64,000 nt of DNA from Glycomyces artemisiae (GCF_003002955.1 NZ_PVTJ01000002.1:434001-498000); one strand, 5' to 3'. Counted from the first letter of the stretch, positions 17,601 through 25,320 are shown. Numbers and translations are program-made. The notes: generated by a model from the letters alone, not told the origin.

Positions 17601-17754
17601 CCTCGGGGAGCGCGGGCTCAGCGGCGGCCGGGGCCGCCGCGGCGGTGAGGCCGACGAGCACCAGCGGGACGGCCGCGGCGCCTGCCGCGGCTCTGGTTCC
17701 GGCTCGGGTGCGCCCTCGGGCGCGCCGGGATGTGGATGGGTACGGGGTCCCCAT
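14689..17754 (-). CDS. Secreted S8 (subtilisin-like) serine peptidase with PA domain
   Basis: A 1021-residue exported protease from ATG 17754 (GAGGAG 9 bases upstream). Arg-rich signal peptide, then an I9-type propeptide (YVVQLADDPIATY). The catalytic triad is visible: Asp212 in GVLDTGIWP, His286 in DGHGTH, Ser602 in GTSMASPH. A PA insert (VHGAGGVALIVVDQSERG) splits the catalytic domain, as in plant-type subtilases. An Fn3-like domain (VTRTVTNVSDRKSTYNADI) follows, then a beta-rich C-terminus (FVYLKEGDELTLVGYSASGG). No C-terminal TM anchor, so it is not a mycosin. It faces the DPYA effector gene across a shared terminator. Confidence 0.92.
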   Translation of the reverse strand: MGTPYPSTSRRARGRTRAGTRAAAGAAAVPLVLVGLTAAAAPAAAEPALPEVVPQYFKEAAAPVDYEDGFYVVQLADDPIATYDGGISGLDATTPDSGDTIDFAADAVQEYGDYLAEERADVIAEFDVDALAEYDTVLNGFGAHLTAAEAEALAASDDVLAVTPEVIYQPTGSNSAVDTTGFLDLSGGDGAWNEEFGSAKHAGEGVIVGVLDTGIWPENPALAPLSEPRPDQDVIDAKWNGECVTGEDEDPAGNIECNNKLIGARWFDAAGRSADGYASPRDSDGHGTHTATTATGNYKTKVEVDGERIGTFTGMAPAARVAAYKVCWGGCSSLDINAAIEAAVQDGVDVINFSIGSTGTPEFLDSTSWAFRAAAQAGVFVAASAGNDGPTSTVDHQEPWVTTVAASSHDQTFRTEMEFGREEIEVAGLVGEAEWPVKLATDAAFDDADPAAAATCNTGTLDPEKAEGYAIVCVRGNTFTANADEVHGAGGVALIVVDQSERGPANVVTSQSVPVIHVSYSDGQELTEWIASKSRPKVEVETSELEDQNAPSMAAFSSNGPALSAGQNLLKPDITAPGLEVLAGITPDNHAGNDFATAQGTSMASPHIAGLAALIASAHPDWSPMAIKSAMMTTSYQTDQDGNPIQRGTEDATPFDFGAGHVDGAEMFDPGLVYDSGVVEWVQYVCGTPEAFKIQSLCDTYGSMDPSQLNYPSVTVAELTGVYEVTRTVTNVSDRKSTYNADITAPAGFEVEVDHSRLTLDAGESASYTLTITRTDAAFGEWAFGDITWVEKRGHRTVHEVRSPIVVKPSQLAAADEVTYSGASGSAEISGVSGFDGSLGASVSGLVPSEVSTASLTDPDSSSFPSDAPVESSHTASFEFTTPADAALVRFSTFEDEHPTGTDLDLFVYLKEGDELTLVGYSASGGSNESVTLPGGYTFVAFVDEWAGPSPLDARLHTWVVPGSDEGNLAVSPAEQDVSLAGEFSVSLSWSGLAADSRFLGTLNYAADGEAIDSTVVGVTT

Positions 17755-17984
17755 GCGATGAGCTCCTCTCAAGGGGGGCGCGCACCGCGGAGGGTGACTG
17801 TCCTCCACTGCAAGGTCACTTGCCGTGGCCGCGGCGCACGGAAACGAGCCTATTGCGAGGAAGGTTCGGTGTAAACCCTCGTATGAGGGGATTGCCGGGA
17901 TCAGGCATGACTGTTATGGGGCCGTTACATTGGACGTTGCGGCGCCCTTGCATTCACTGAATTCCATTCCTCCGGGGGAGCGGT

Positions 17985-18578
17985 CTACCAACGCCACCAG
18001 AGGAATCGGCGCTCGTGGCGGAACGTCACGGAGCTGGCCTTGGCCTTCCCCGAGAACGTGAAGCGAATGCCCGAACCTCCCTTGTAGGGGGCGTGATTGC
18101 TCACCGAGCTCGCCACGACGTCCGTATTGTCGTCCGCGGCGTAGGCGCCGCGGGGGAGGACCACTTCGAGCGAGGACGCGATCAGGTTGACGTCGATGTC
18201 GACCGCGCCGGAGCGGATCACGGCGTGGCGGCAGTCGAGCTTCACGGAGGAGGCCTTCGCGTCGACGACGAGGCGCGCGGGGACGACCCAGTCGCCCTTG
18301 CGCTCCACGGACGACGCCTTCGGGGCGATCCGCATCTCGGCGGGCGCGCTCGGGGCGAGCGGCGACGGGGTGGGGACGGCGAGGGCGCCGGCGGCCTCGG
18401 GGAGGTCGGCGAGGAGGTGCTCGACCTCGGCGAAGGTGCGGGCCTCGTAGGCCTTCCCGGAGCGCTCGGCGAACTCGTGGAGGTCGAGGCGGCCCTCTTC
18501 GGTGGCGGCGTGGAGGCGGGCGATGATCGCCTCGCGGTCGGCGTTCGACATGCGCAGGTTCGGGTCGGGCCGGTTCAT
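17985..18578 (-). CDS. DUF1707 protein with beta-solenoid-like C-terminus
   Basis: A 197-residue protein. The DUF1707 block (RMSNADREAIIARLHAATEEGRLDLHEFAERSGKAYEARTF) opens it. Three similar strands follow, each with an ASSV/ASSL element (IAPKASSVERKGDW, VVDAKASSVKLDCRHA, NLIASSLEVVLPRGAYA), a repeat like that of DUF2154-type cell-surface sensors. There is no TM segment, unlike the protein at 3795. Probably interacts with envelope or regulatory partners; function unknown. Confidence 0.8.
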   Translation of the reverse strand: MNRPDPNLRMSNADREAIIARLHAATEEGRLDLHEFAERSGKAYEARTFAEVEHLLADLPEAAGALAVPTPSPLAPSAPAEMRIAPKASSVERKGDWVVPARLVVDAKASSVKLDCRHAVIRSGAVDIDVNLIASSLEVVLPRGAYAADDNTDVVASSVSNHAPYKGGSGIRFTFSGKAKASSVTFRHERRFLWWRW

Positions 18579-18613
18579 CGGACGGCGCTCTCTTCAAGCG
18601 GTGCCATGGCTTC

Positions 18614-19051
18614 TCATCTTCTCTTCGGGCCGGGGTCGAGCCGCCGCGGCCGTCGCACCAGCCCGCCGTTGCACCATTCGTGGTAGTCGAACAGGTCCGG
18701 TTGGCGGATCAGCGCTCGGGTGTTGGCTGCCCACAGTCCAACATACTGGTCCCGGGACTCCGACGCCTTCTCCAGGAGCCGGTCGACGCGCTTGCGCGCG
18801 TGGACGCGGAACTTGGTGCGCACGGCGTCGCCCGCGTAGATGTAGAGCACGTGCAGCGCGAACGACCGCTTCGGGCAGGTCGGGTCGCCCGCGAGCTCCA
18901 GCCAGGTGTCGGCGAGCTCGTCGGTGGCGAGGGTGAGGTCCCACTGCCGCCCTTCGGGGGCGGTCGAGTACGGGTCGAGCGCCCACTCGGTGATCTCCTG
19001 CGGCGTCGGCTCCGCCGGGCGCGCGAACCCGCCGAAGGTCCCGTCGGCCAC
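18614..19051 (-). CDS. Hypothetical protein (145 aa)
   Basis: A soluble 145-residue protein from GTG 19051 with GGGGAG upstream. Mainly helical, with an Arg/Lys-rich C-terminus (GGLVRRPRRLDPGPKRR) and conserved-looking blocks EITEWALDPYSTAPEGRQWDL and LHVLYIYAGDAVR. I have seen similar unnamed proteins in other actinobacteria but know no function. It ends 35 bases before the DUF1707 gene start, so the two may share a transcript. Confidence 0.65.
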   Translation of the reverse strand: MADGTFGGFARPAEPTPQEITEWALDPYSTAPEGRQWDLTLATDELADTWLELAGDPTCPKRSFALHVLYIYAGDAVRTKFRVHARKRVDRLLEKASESRDQYVGLWAANTRALIRQPDLFDYHEWCNGGLVRRPRRLDPGPKRR

Positions 19052-19337
19052 GTGCGCTCCCCGCCTTATTCGAACAATGCTCGCAACGATCCTAGCCCGC
19101 CCGCGCCCGCGGCCCCGCCCCCGTTTTCACCTCCTGGGCCCCCCGGGGGGGCTCCCCCTCCCCCCGCCCCCACCCCACCCCGATTCCCGCCCACCTCCGC
19201 GCCCGCGCCCGCCAAATCCCGCCCACCCTGCGGCGCGGCGCCCGGTCATCGTGCCGTCCTCTGCTCGGCGTGCGGCGGGGCGATCGCTTCGAGCCGCGGT
19301 GCCGACGCCCCGCCCGGTCGTGCCGTCCTCTTCGGTA
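19052..19337. other. GC-rich spacer without recognised gene
   Basis: Long C-rich and G-rich runs (around 19091-19215) with no open frame I would accept on either strand and no clear terminator. I see nothing else in it. Confidence 0.5.
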
Positions 19338-20177
19338 CTACCTCAGGGCCAGGGCGATCTCCTCGATTCGTGCGTTGATGTCGTGGAGGTCGTCGGCGCT
19401 GGGGTCCCAGCCCTTGCGCAGCAGGCGATCCCGGAGCCGGATGAGCCATGGGCGGGGGTGCTCCATGACCTCCGAGGCGGTGAGGACCTCGACCTCCCAG
19501 CCGAGGGTCTGGAGGAGGTGGCGGCGCCGGTCGCCGGTTTCGGCGGCGAGTCCGAAGTGAGTGGCCATGCCGTCGTACTCGACGCCGATGCGCCACCGGT
19601 CCCAGCCGAGGTCGAGGAAGCGGGAGCGGCCGTTCGGGCCGCGGACCCGCAGTTGCGGGACCGGGGCGGGGAGACCCGCGTCGGCGATGAGGCAGCGGGT
19701 CCAGGACTCCATGGGCGACTCGGCACGCGGGTCGGCGGCGAGGAGCGTCGCGTTCGCGCGGCGCAGGCGCTCGCCTTGCAGCGGTTCGAGGGCGTCCGCG
19801 AGGCGGTGCACCTCGATGCCCGCCCGCAGGAACTGGTCGGCGGCCGCGACCGCTTCGAGGCGCGGCAGGTCGGCCGCGCAGTCCACCAGGGTCCGCGCGA
19901 GCGTGGTCACCGGGAGGCCGTCGACCACCGCGACGTCCGCGAGCACCGGATCGGAGGAGGACTCGACCGGCCACTCGCGCTGGTCGGCACCCGGCGGGAG
20001 CACGTCGAAGCCGTGGATCCAGGCCGCGGTGCGGCCCGTCGCCACTTGGGAGAAGTCGGATTCGAAGACGGTCTCGAACCGCAGGAGGAGGTCCTCCCCG
20101 GCGGTGAGCAGGTCGCCTTCGAACGGAGAATCGGTCATCACGGGAGCTGCGGTGCGGTACATCGGTTGCTGCGTCAT
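19338..20177 (-). CDS. AbiEi-like/DUF559-type protein
   Basis: A 279-residue protein from ATG 20177 (later ATGs at 20159 and 20138 are possible). The middle (VTTLARTLVDCAADLPRLEAVAAADQFLRAG) matches the AbiEi-type antitoxin-domain proteins common in actinobacteria. The C-terminus (RSRFLDLGWDRWRIGVEYDGMATHF, then GDRRRHLLQTLGWEVEVLT) is the DUF559/very-short-patch-repair nuclease-like fold; the D-x(9)-E-Y-DG residues resemble its active site. Such genes are often solitary. A role in defence or DNA repair is unproven. Confidence 0.75.
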   Translation of the reverse strand: MTQQPMYRTAAPVMTDSPFEGDLLTAGEDLLLRFETVFESDFSQVATGRTAAWIHGFDVLPPGADQREWPVESSSDPVLADVAVVDGLPVTTLARTLVDCAADLPRLEAVAAADQFLRAGIEVHRLADALEPLQGERLRRANATLLAADPRAESPMESWTRCLIADAGLPAPVPQLRVRGPNGRSRFLDLGWDRWRIGVEYDGMATHFGLAAETGDRRRHLLQTLGWEVEVLTASEVMEHPRPWLIRLRDRLLRKGWDPSADDLHDINARIEEIALALR

Positions 20178-20229
20178 GTACCAACCGTCGCCGACCCGTC
20201 GCCGAGCGTCCACATCTTTGTTTCAGGCC

Positions 20230-20282
20230 TGTGGATAACTCTTGGGGTGGTATCGCGGCGCAGGTCATCGCCCTGTGGATAA
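20230..20282 (-). repeat. Pair of perfect DnaA-box-like 9-mers
   Basis: TTATCCACA on the minus strand at 20230-20238 and 20274-20282, 44 bases apart, in the short gap upstream of the AbiEi-like gene. The same 9-mer recurs five times within virB4. In the absence of binding data they are only sequence matches. Confidence 0.5.
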
Positions 20283-20317
20283 CTCGCCTCGGTGGCCATC
20301 GCCCGGATGCCGAAACG

Positions 20318-20352
20318 GCGGTGCCGGAGCCCTTCAGGGCTCCGGCACCGCC
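20318..20352 (-). terminator. Terminator of the Tyr/Gln-rich membrane protein gene
   Basis: A 15-bp stem (GGCGGTGCCGGAGCC / GGCTCCGGCACCGCC) with a 5-base loop, starting 18 bases past the stop of the gene at 20370 and followed on the minus strand by GTTT. Confidence 0.75.
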
Positions 20353-20369
20353 GTCGAGTCCGGTCGGGC

Positions 20370-21248
20370 CTAGTTCAGGAGGCCGTACTCAAGGTCGTAC
20401 AGCTTCCACGCGCCGTCTTCCTCGACCAGCGTGTAGGTGTAGCCGCCGATCGTGTCGTCGGCGGACTGCGGGGCGGTGTCGTCCCAGGTGTAGCCCGCCC
20501 ACGCCTGCACGACGCCGTCGACCTCGCGCGACATCGCCCAGTACGGGTACGAGGCGGGAGCGGCCGTGTCGTTGATCTCGTAGTCGAGGTCCCAGGCCAT
20601 GTCGTCGGTCATGTCCGCCGCGCACAGCGACTGGAGGGTCTCGTCGTCGCCGTTGTTCTGCGCGACCTGGTACGCCAGCGCCACGCCCTCGGGCGTCGAG
20701 ACGTCGTAGGAGTAGTCGCCCGCGGAGCCGACCGGCGTGCCCCACGAGTCGAACCCGCCGCCGCCGGAGTCGCCGCCGTCGGTGGGCTCCTCCGCCGGTT
20801 CCTCAGACGCCTCGTCGGAGGGCTCGGGCTCCTCCTCGGACTCGCTGGTCGCCGGGTCGTCGCCGCCCGCCTGGGGGTCGTCGTCCTCGCCGGTGAGCTT
20901 CGGGATCAGCAGGACCGCGGCCACGCCGAGCACGATGACCAGGCCGACGACGACCGCGAGGATCACGCCGAGGCTGCCGCCCTGCTTGGCGGGCGGGATC
21001 GGCGGCGGCAGGACCGAGCCGGGGGCCGACGGGTACGGGCCCGGCTGGACGCCCATCTGCGGCTGGGTGTACTGCGGCTGCTGCGGCGGGGGCTGCATCT
21101 GCGGCTGCGAGTAGCCCGGCTGCTGCTGGTAGTAGTTCGTGGGGGGCGGAGGCGTGTTGTACCCCTGCGAGTAAGGGTCGCTGGGCTGCTGCGGCTCGGG
21201 TTGCAGCTGGTACTGCGGGTTCTCGCCGCCGGGGGGCGGATACGTCAT
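20370..21248 (-). CDS. Single-TM protein with Pro/Gln-rich N-terminus and NTF2-like end
   Basis: A 292-residue protein from ATG 21248. The first 95 residues are Pro/Gln/Tyr-rich and cytoplasmic. One TM segment (GVILAVVVGLVIVLGVAAVLLI) leads to an acidic Ser/Glu spacer. A C-terminal domain of about 110 residues (YDVSTPEGVALAYQVAQNNGDDETLQSLC...DDTIGGYTYTLVEEDGAWKLYDLEYG) looks like an NTF2/DUF4878-type fold facing outside. Many actinobacterial surface proteins are built this way. Function unknown; single-gene unit. Confidence 0.75.
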   Translation of the reverse strand: MTYPPPGGENPQYQLQPEPQQPSDPYSQGYNTPPPPTNYYQQQPGYSQPQMQPPPQQPQYTQPQMGVQPGPYPSAPGSVLPPPIPPAKQGGSLGVILAVVVGLVIVLGVAAVLLIPKLTGEDDDPQAGGDDPATSESEEEPEPSDEASEEPAEEPTDGGDSGGGGFDSWGTPVGSAGDYSYDVSTPEGVALAYQVAQNNGDDETLQSLCAADMTDDMAWDLDYEINDTAAPASYPYWAMSREVDGVVQAWAGYTWDDTAPQSADDTIGGYTYTLVEEDGAWKLYDLEYGLLN

Positions 21249-21585
21249 AGCTCTAACACGCCTCGTCTGCTCAGGGGCTTGGGCCGGGCGGAGGGATGGG
21301 TTCTCCCCGCGCTTCCGATCGTACAGGCCCGGCGCGAGAATGTGGCACCCGCGAAAGTGCAGGTCCGGGCCGCAATACGGCAACAGCGCCGCAAACGGGG
21401 CGAGTGGATCGGGCCCTGCTGGGGCGTTTCGGCCGTCGCACACCCTGTGCGACCGCCGGGGCCCCGCGAGGACTACGCTTTATGCCCCGGCCCACTGCGG
21501 AACGGACCCCCGCCGGGGCCCCGCACGGCGCCGTACCGAGAAGTTCAGGCAGCACCGAACACCGCTTCTACCCGAGGTTCAACGT
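21249..21585. other. Divergent intergenic region (337 bp)
   Basis: Separates the membrane-protein gene (left) and the HEAT-repeat gene (right). A TACGCT element at about 21474 could be a -10 box for the rightward gene. No open frame with gene-like composition and no repeat was seen. Confidence 0.4.
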
Positions 21586-22686
21586 ATGGCGAACGCAGCA
21601 ATGGGGCTCTGGACGCTCAGGTTCTCCTCCGTCCTCGCCCCCGTCCCGGTGGTCGAGCTCCTGGAGATCAACCGGTTCTGGGGCTACGGCCTCCTCTGCC
21701 CGGCCATCGCCGCCACATGGGCGACCGGGCTGTGGCAGCGCCGCCGCCAGCTCGCCCGCACCGCCGTCGCCGCGGCCGCCGAAGCGCCTCCGCGCCAGGG
21801 GTTCTGGGACCCCGACCGGCCCGGCGCGCCCGCGCCCGGCGGGCACGACGAGCGCCGCGACCGGGCCATGACGAACCTCGTGGCCTCCATCAAGGACGAG
21901 TCGGTGGACGCGGACCTGCGCATCCAGCTCATCCAGGACCTCGTGGACCTCGGGGGCGAGGCGATGGCCCTGCGCCTCTCGCCCGTCGCCGTCGCCTCCG
22001 AAGTGGACGTGGAGGTGCGGCTGGAGGCCGCGGAGCACATGGGCCGCTTCAACCTCGACGACGCCGTGAACGCGCTCGAAGCGATCGCCACCGACCCCGC
22101 CGTCGACGACAAGTACCGCCTCGACGCCGCCAGCGCCCTCGCCGACAGCGCCGCGAGCCCCGCGGCGATCGCGCTCATGCAGCTGGTGACCGACGACGGC
22201 GTCAGCGAGTACGTGCGGCATTCGGCGGCGCACGCGCTGCGGCGCGTCAACCGGGATGCGGCGGCGATGGCGCTGCGGCACTTGGCGAACGCGCCGCTGG
22301 TGACGTCGCGGCTGCGGATCATCTGCGCCGAGCAGCTCGCCGACGACAGCCGCGAGGACGCCCGGGAGGCGCTGTGGCGCATCGTGAAGGGCGTGGAGTC
22401 GCTGATGGACCACCATCTGGGGATCGATGCGGCGGAGGCGATGCACGGGGTCGACCCGGACGCGGGCGTGGAGGCGTACTCGGTGCTCGCGGTCGACGCG
22501 TGCTTCCACTGGGCGGGGCGGATCGAGGCCGCGTACCGGCTGGGGCGGCTCGGGGTGGGGGACGGGTTCGACCTGCTGAGCGACTTCGCGTGCGCGGAGG
22601 GCGTGGACGACGTGTACGGGTTGGCGGCCCTGGATCGGTTGTTCCAGTTGGAGATCGAGTCGGGGACCCTCGACTCCGAGGAGTGA
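21586..22686 (+). CDS. HEAT-repeat-like protein with N-terminal membrane segment
   Basis: A 366-residue protein from ATG 21586. A hydrophobic N-terminal stretch (SSVLAPVPVVELLEINRFWGYGLLCPAIAATWATG) is followed by about 280 residues of Ala/Leu-rich helical pairs typical of HEAT/armadillo repeats (VRLEAAEHMGRFNLDDAVNALEAIATD, YRLDAASALADSAASPAAIALMQLVTDD, VRHSAAHALRRVNRDAAAMAL). Such solenoids are protein-binding scaffolds; the partner is unknown. Stands alone. Confidence 0.75.
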   Translation: MANAAMGLWTLRFSSVLAPVPVVELLEINRFWGYGLLCPAIAATWATGLWQRRRQLARTAVAAAAEAPPRQGFWDPDRPGAPAPGGHDERRDRAMTNLVASIKDESVDADLRIQLIQDLVDLGGEAMALRLSPVAVASEVDVEVRLEAAEHMGRFNLDDAVNALEAIATDPAVDDKYRLDAASALADSAASPAAIALMQLVTDDGVSEYVRHSAAHALRRVNRDAAAMALRHLANAPLVTSRLRIICAEQLADDSREDAREALWRIVKGVESLMDHHLGIDAAEAMHGVDPDAGVEAYSVLAVDACFHWAGRIEAAYRLGRLGVGDGFDLLSDFACAEGVDDVYGLAALDRLFQLEIESGTLDSEE

Positions 22687-22708
22687 ACCGGGCCTGTTCC
22701 CACCGGTC

Positions 22709-23575
22709 CTAGGCGGGTCGGACCGCGGTGTAGACGGTGTCGATGGCGAGGTGGTGGAGGTCGCGGCGGCGGCCGAGCCATTCGGGGCCGTCGGGGTCGA
22801 GCAGGCGCGTCCACGTGTCGCGGTCGTCGTCGTCGAGGAAGTGCTCGAACCAGTCGACGCGGGTGGCGAGGGCGTCGAGCGCGTGGTCGAGGTCGGCGCC
22901 GGTGAGCGGGGCGGGCTTCGCGACGAGTTCGTTGACGGTGCGGACCTCGGTGAGCCCGGCGTGTTCGAGGGCGAGGTTCCAGCCGTAGGGGAGCGGTGTG
23001 CCGCCGTGGGCGGCGAGTTCGTCGGCGAGGCGGCGGGCGCCGGCCTCGATGAGGCGCAGTTCCAGGCCGGGGCGGCCGGTGCCGAGGTTCGCGGGAAGGA
23101 ACTGGGGCGCGGTGCCGCCTTCGCCGATGGCGAGGCGCCCGCCCGGGTTGAGGAGCGCGGCCAGGTTCCCCAGGGCCGCTTGGGGGTCGGCGGCGTGGTG
23201 GACGACGTGGCCGGCCCACGCGAAGTCGACGGGCGCGAGGGCGGCGAGCGCTTCGGCGTCGTCGACGGAGGCGAGGACGGTCGGCATGGGGGTGCCGCGT
23301 TCGGCGGCGCGCCCGCGGACGAGTTCGAGCATCGCCGGTTCGGCGTCGACCGCGGTGACCTCGATGCCGGGGATCGTCTCGGCGAGGGCGAACGCCATGC
23401 TCGCGGCGCCGCAGCCGATGTCGGCGGCCGTGCGGGCGCCGGGGTCCGGGAGGGACGCGGCGAGGCGCCGGTACCTGGGGGTCTCGGCGTCGGCGCGCGC
23501 CCGGAACCGGGGCGCGGCCTCCGCGAAGTCGAACACCGCGTCGTCGCGTCCGTGGTGGTGCCCGTGGGGTGCCAT
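22709..23575 (-). CDS. Class I SAM-dependent methyltransferase
   Basis: A 288-residue protein with the Rossmann-type methyltransferase signature: motif I TAADIGCGAASMAFALAE, the acidic end of strand 2 (VTAVDAEPAML), and motif IV/post-IV AGHVVHHAADPQAALGNLAALLNPGGRLAIGEGG. His-rich start (APHGHHHGRDDAVFDFAEAAPRF). No substrate clue. Convergent with the HEAT-repeat gene. Confidence 0.88.
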   Translation of the reverse strand: MAPHGHHHGRDDAVFDFAEAAPRFRARADAETPRYRRLAASLPDPGARTAADIGCGAASMAFALAETIPGIEVTAVDAEPAMLELVRGRAAERGTPMPTVLASVDDAEALAALAPVDFAWAGHVVHHAADPQAALGNLAALLNPGGRLAIGEGGTAPQFLPANLGTGRPGLELRLIEAGARRLADELAAHGGTPLPYGWNLALEHAGLTEVRTVNELVAKPAPLTGADLDHALDALATRVDWFEHFLDDDDRDTWTRLLDPDGPEWLGRRRDLHHLAIDTVYTAVRPA

Positions 23576-23605
23576 GCGGCCCAACCTATCACCGGACGCG
23601 CGCCG

Positions 23606-23634
23606 GGGGCGGCCGCTCAGCGAGCGGCCGCCCC
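23606..23634 (-). terminator. Terminator of sensor-domain gene
   Basis: A 12-bp stem (GGGGCGGCCGCT / AGCGGCCGCCCC) with a 5-base loop, 13 bases beyond the stop at 23647 on the minus strand. Confidence 0.75.
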
Positions 23635-23646
23635 TGGCGAGATCGT

Positions 23647-24354
23647 CTAAGCGGCGGAGAGGCGCTCCTGGACGCGGGTGACCTCGGCGTCGGCGAGCGC
23701 GGAGCGGACAGGGCCGTTCGGGGCGTCGGCGTCGGTCAGCGACGCGAGCAGCCCGCGGGACAGGTTCGCCTGGGTGAGCGCGAAACCGCGCAGCACCAGC
23801 GGCAGGAGCAGGGCCATGACCAGGCCGCCCGCGAACGCGAGCGCCGAGACGGCGAGGTAGGAGTCGCCCCAGCCGAGCCAGCGGGTCGCGTACTCCAGGC
23901 CGTCGCCGTCCCCGGCGGCGCGGCGGATCACCCAGCCGTACAGCGGGTACGCGAGGGACGCGACCGTCGCCGCCCACCAGGACAGGGCCACCGCGAACCC
24001 GGCGACCGCGAGCGGGAAGTTCACCAGGCCCCACAGGAGGTTCAGCCACGACTGGCCGTCGGCGAGGGGCGTCAGGAACCGGCGCAGCGGCGACGCGCCC
24101 TCGGCGGCCCGGCGGTAGTGCGGCCGCTCGACGGGCGTGCCGAGGACCCCTGCGAGCTGGACGCGGCCCGCGGCGGCGAGGCCGCGCATCGCGAGGAGGG
24201 TCGCGGCGAGGATCGGGACCCCCAGCCAGACGACGACGGTGCCGATGCCGGCAGCGAAGCCGGTCACGGTGATGACGAACGCGGGCAGTGCGATCGGGAA
24301 GCCGGAGAGCAGGTACGCGGAGTCGGCGCCGAGCTGCTTGAAGGTCTTGTTCAT
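23647..24354 (-). CDS. Standalone putative-sensor-domain membrane protein
   Basis: A 235-residue protein from ATG 24354 with four to five TM segments (ALPAFVITVTGFAAGIGTVVVWLGVPILAATLLA, VNFPLAVAGFAVALSWWAATVASLAY, YLAVSALAFAGGLVMALLLPLVL). This is the 'putative sensor' domain that usually heads actinobacterial histidine kinases (LSGFPIALPAF start). Here it ends without HisKA or HATPase parts. It diverges from the Met/Pro-repeat lipoprotein gene, so the two may form a signalling unit (inference). Confidence 0.82.
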   Translation of the reverse strand: MNKTFKQLGADSAYLLSGFPIALPAFVITVTGFAAGIGTVVVWLGVPILAATLLAMRGLAAAGRVQLAGVLGTPVERPHYRRAAEGASPLRRFLTPLADGQSWLNLLWGLVNFPLAVAGFAVALSWWAATVASLAYPLYGWVIRRAAGDGDGLEYATRWLGWGDSYLAVSALAFAGGLVMALLLPLVLRGFALTQANLSRGLLASLTDADAPNGPVRSALADAEVTRVQERLSAA

Positions 24355-24515
24355 GCCTTCAATCCTCGTCCGCGGCCGGTGGTCCTTCGAGCCTGCGAGC
24401 AGGCATTTCGCGGGTAGGGACAGCCCTACCGGGCCGGTCGGGGCGACCGTTTCGGGAGCGTGGTCTGACCCGGTTGTGAGCCACCCCTGAGGTTCGGCCG
24501 CGAGGCTCGGCTCCC

Positions 24516-25010
24516 ATGAGACCGATGCTTTCCCGGGCCGCGCGGATCGGCTGCGCCGCGGGCCTCGCCGCGTTCGCGCTGGCCGCCTGCGGCGACGACG
24601 ACGCGGACGCCACCGATGAGGCGACGACCGCGGACGGGCAGTTCGCGGCGTACACGGCGTGCCTCGAAGAGCAGGGCATCGACCTCCCCGACGACTGGAG
24701 CCCCTTCGGCGAGGGCGGCATGCCCGGCGGCGGCAACGGCGGTGAGATGCCGAGCGGGGCGCCCACCGACATGCCGTCGGACATGCCCACTGGCGAGATG
24801 CCGACCGGCGACATGCCCACCGACATGCCTTCCGGCGGATTCGGCGGCGGTGGCGGGTTCGGGGGCTTCGAGGCGCCCGACGGCGTCGACGAGGACGACT
24901 GGACGGCCGCCACGGAGGCGTGCGCGGACGAGCTCCCGCAGGGCGGCGGTATGCCCGGCGGCCAGGCCCCCGGCCAGGAGAGCGCCACCGACGAGACCAC
25001 CGAAGGCTGA
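24516..25010 (+). CDS. Lipoprotein with Met-Pro repeats
   Basis: A 164-residue protein. The signal peptide ends in the lipobox FALAAC-G, so Cys25 would be lipidated. The body has two Cys-containing conserved segments (FAAYTACLEEQGIDLPDDW and WTAATEACADELPQGGG) around a low-complexity region with repeated [DE]MP[ST] units and a Gly/Phe stretch. Many actinobacteria encode similar short lipoproteins beside sensor systems; function unknown. Divergent from the sensor-domain gene (161 bp gap). Confidence 0.8.
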   Translation: MRPMLSRAARIGCAAGLAAFALAACGDDDADATDEATTADGQFAAYTACLEEQGIDLPDDWSPFGEGGMPGGGNGGEMPSGAPTDMPSDMPTGEMPTGDMPTDMPSGGFGGGGGFGGFEAPDGVDEDDWTAATEACADELPQGGGMPGGQAPGQESATDETTEG

Positions 25011-25037
25011 GACTTTCCCCCGCTCTCCCCAGAGCAG

Positions 25038-25075
25038 GAGCGGCGCCGGACGCGCCATCGAATCGGCGCCGCTCC
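25038..25075 (+). terminator. Hairpin after the lipoprotein gene
   Basis: A 12-bp GC-rich stem (GGAGCGGCGCCG / CGGCGCCGCTCC) with a 14-base loop, 28 bases after the stop. Confidence 0.5.
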
Positions 25076-25108
25076 CGGAGAGCGTCCGGTGTGGACGAAA
25101 AGGATGGT

Positions 25109-25142
25109 GCGGCCCGGGTCGTTGACCTCGACACCGGGCCGC
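25109..25142 (-). terminator. Hairpin bounding the tRNA-like region
   Basis: A 9-bp stem (GCGGCCCGG / CCGGGCCGC) with a 16-base loop. On the minus strand it lies just past the last tRNA-like half and could end its transcript. Confidence 0.5.
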
Positions 25143-25189
25143 CATGTGCCACATAGTGGCCGTCACGCTCCTGCGGCAGCCGTTGAGTC

Positions 25190-25277
25190 TGCTGCTAGCA
25201 CAGTGCTCTGCCATTGAGCTACCGCCGCATGTGGTGCGGCGGGAAGGATTCGAACCTTCAACTCCTGTGTCCCAGGG
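25190..25277 (-). tRNA. Circularly permuted tRNA-like element 2
   Basis: Read on the minus strand a 3' half comes first: CACAG, GAGTT, T-stem GAAGG, loop TTCGAAT, CCTTC, acceptor CCGCCGC, then ACCA (25232-25269). After 3 bases the 5' half follows: GCGGCGG, TA, D-arm GCTC-AATGGCA-GAGC, A, CTGTG (25199-25228). Put in normal order every stem pairs perfectly: acceptor 7/7, D 4/4, anticodon 5/5, T 5/5, with a 5-base variable loop. Flanking CT and TGGGA would give a Pro(UGG)-like loop, but the join is unknown. A linear tRNA cannot be drawn with these parts. Confidence 0.5.
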
Positions 25278-25320
25278 GACTGCTCGCGGATGCGGTCGGC
25301 GTGGCGAATGCTGACACTGG

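Noticed and set aside
14689-17754. Mycosin (MycP) of a type VII system
   Set aside because: It has a PA insert and long C-terminal beta domains but lacks the C-terminal transmembrane anchor of mycosins.
13207-17874. A 1555-codon open frame on the plus strand through the DPYA protein and antisense to the subtilase
   Set aside because: Arg/His/Pro-rich composition typical of a shadow frame; both covered regions hold clear genes in other frames.
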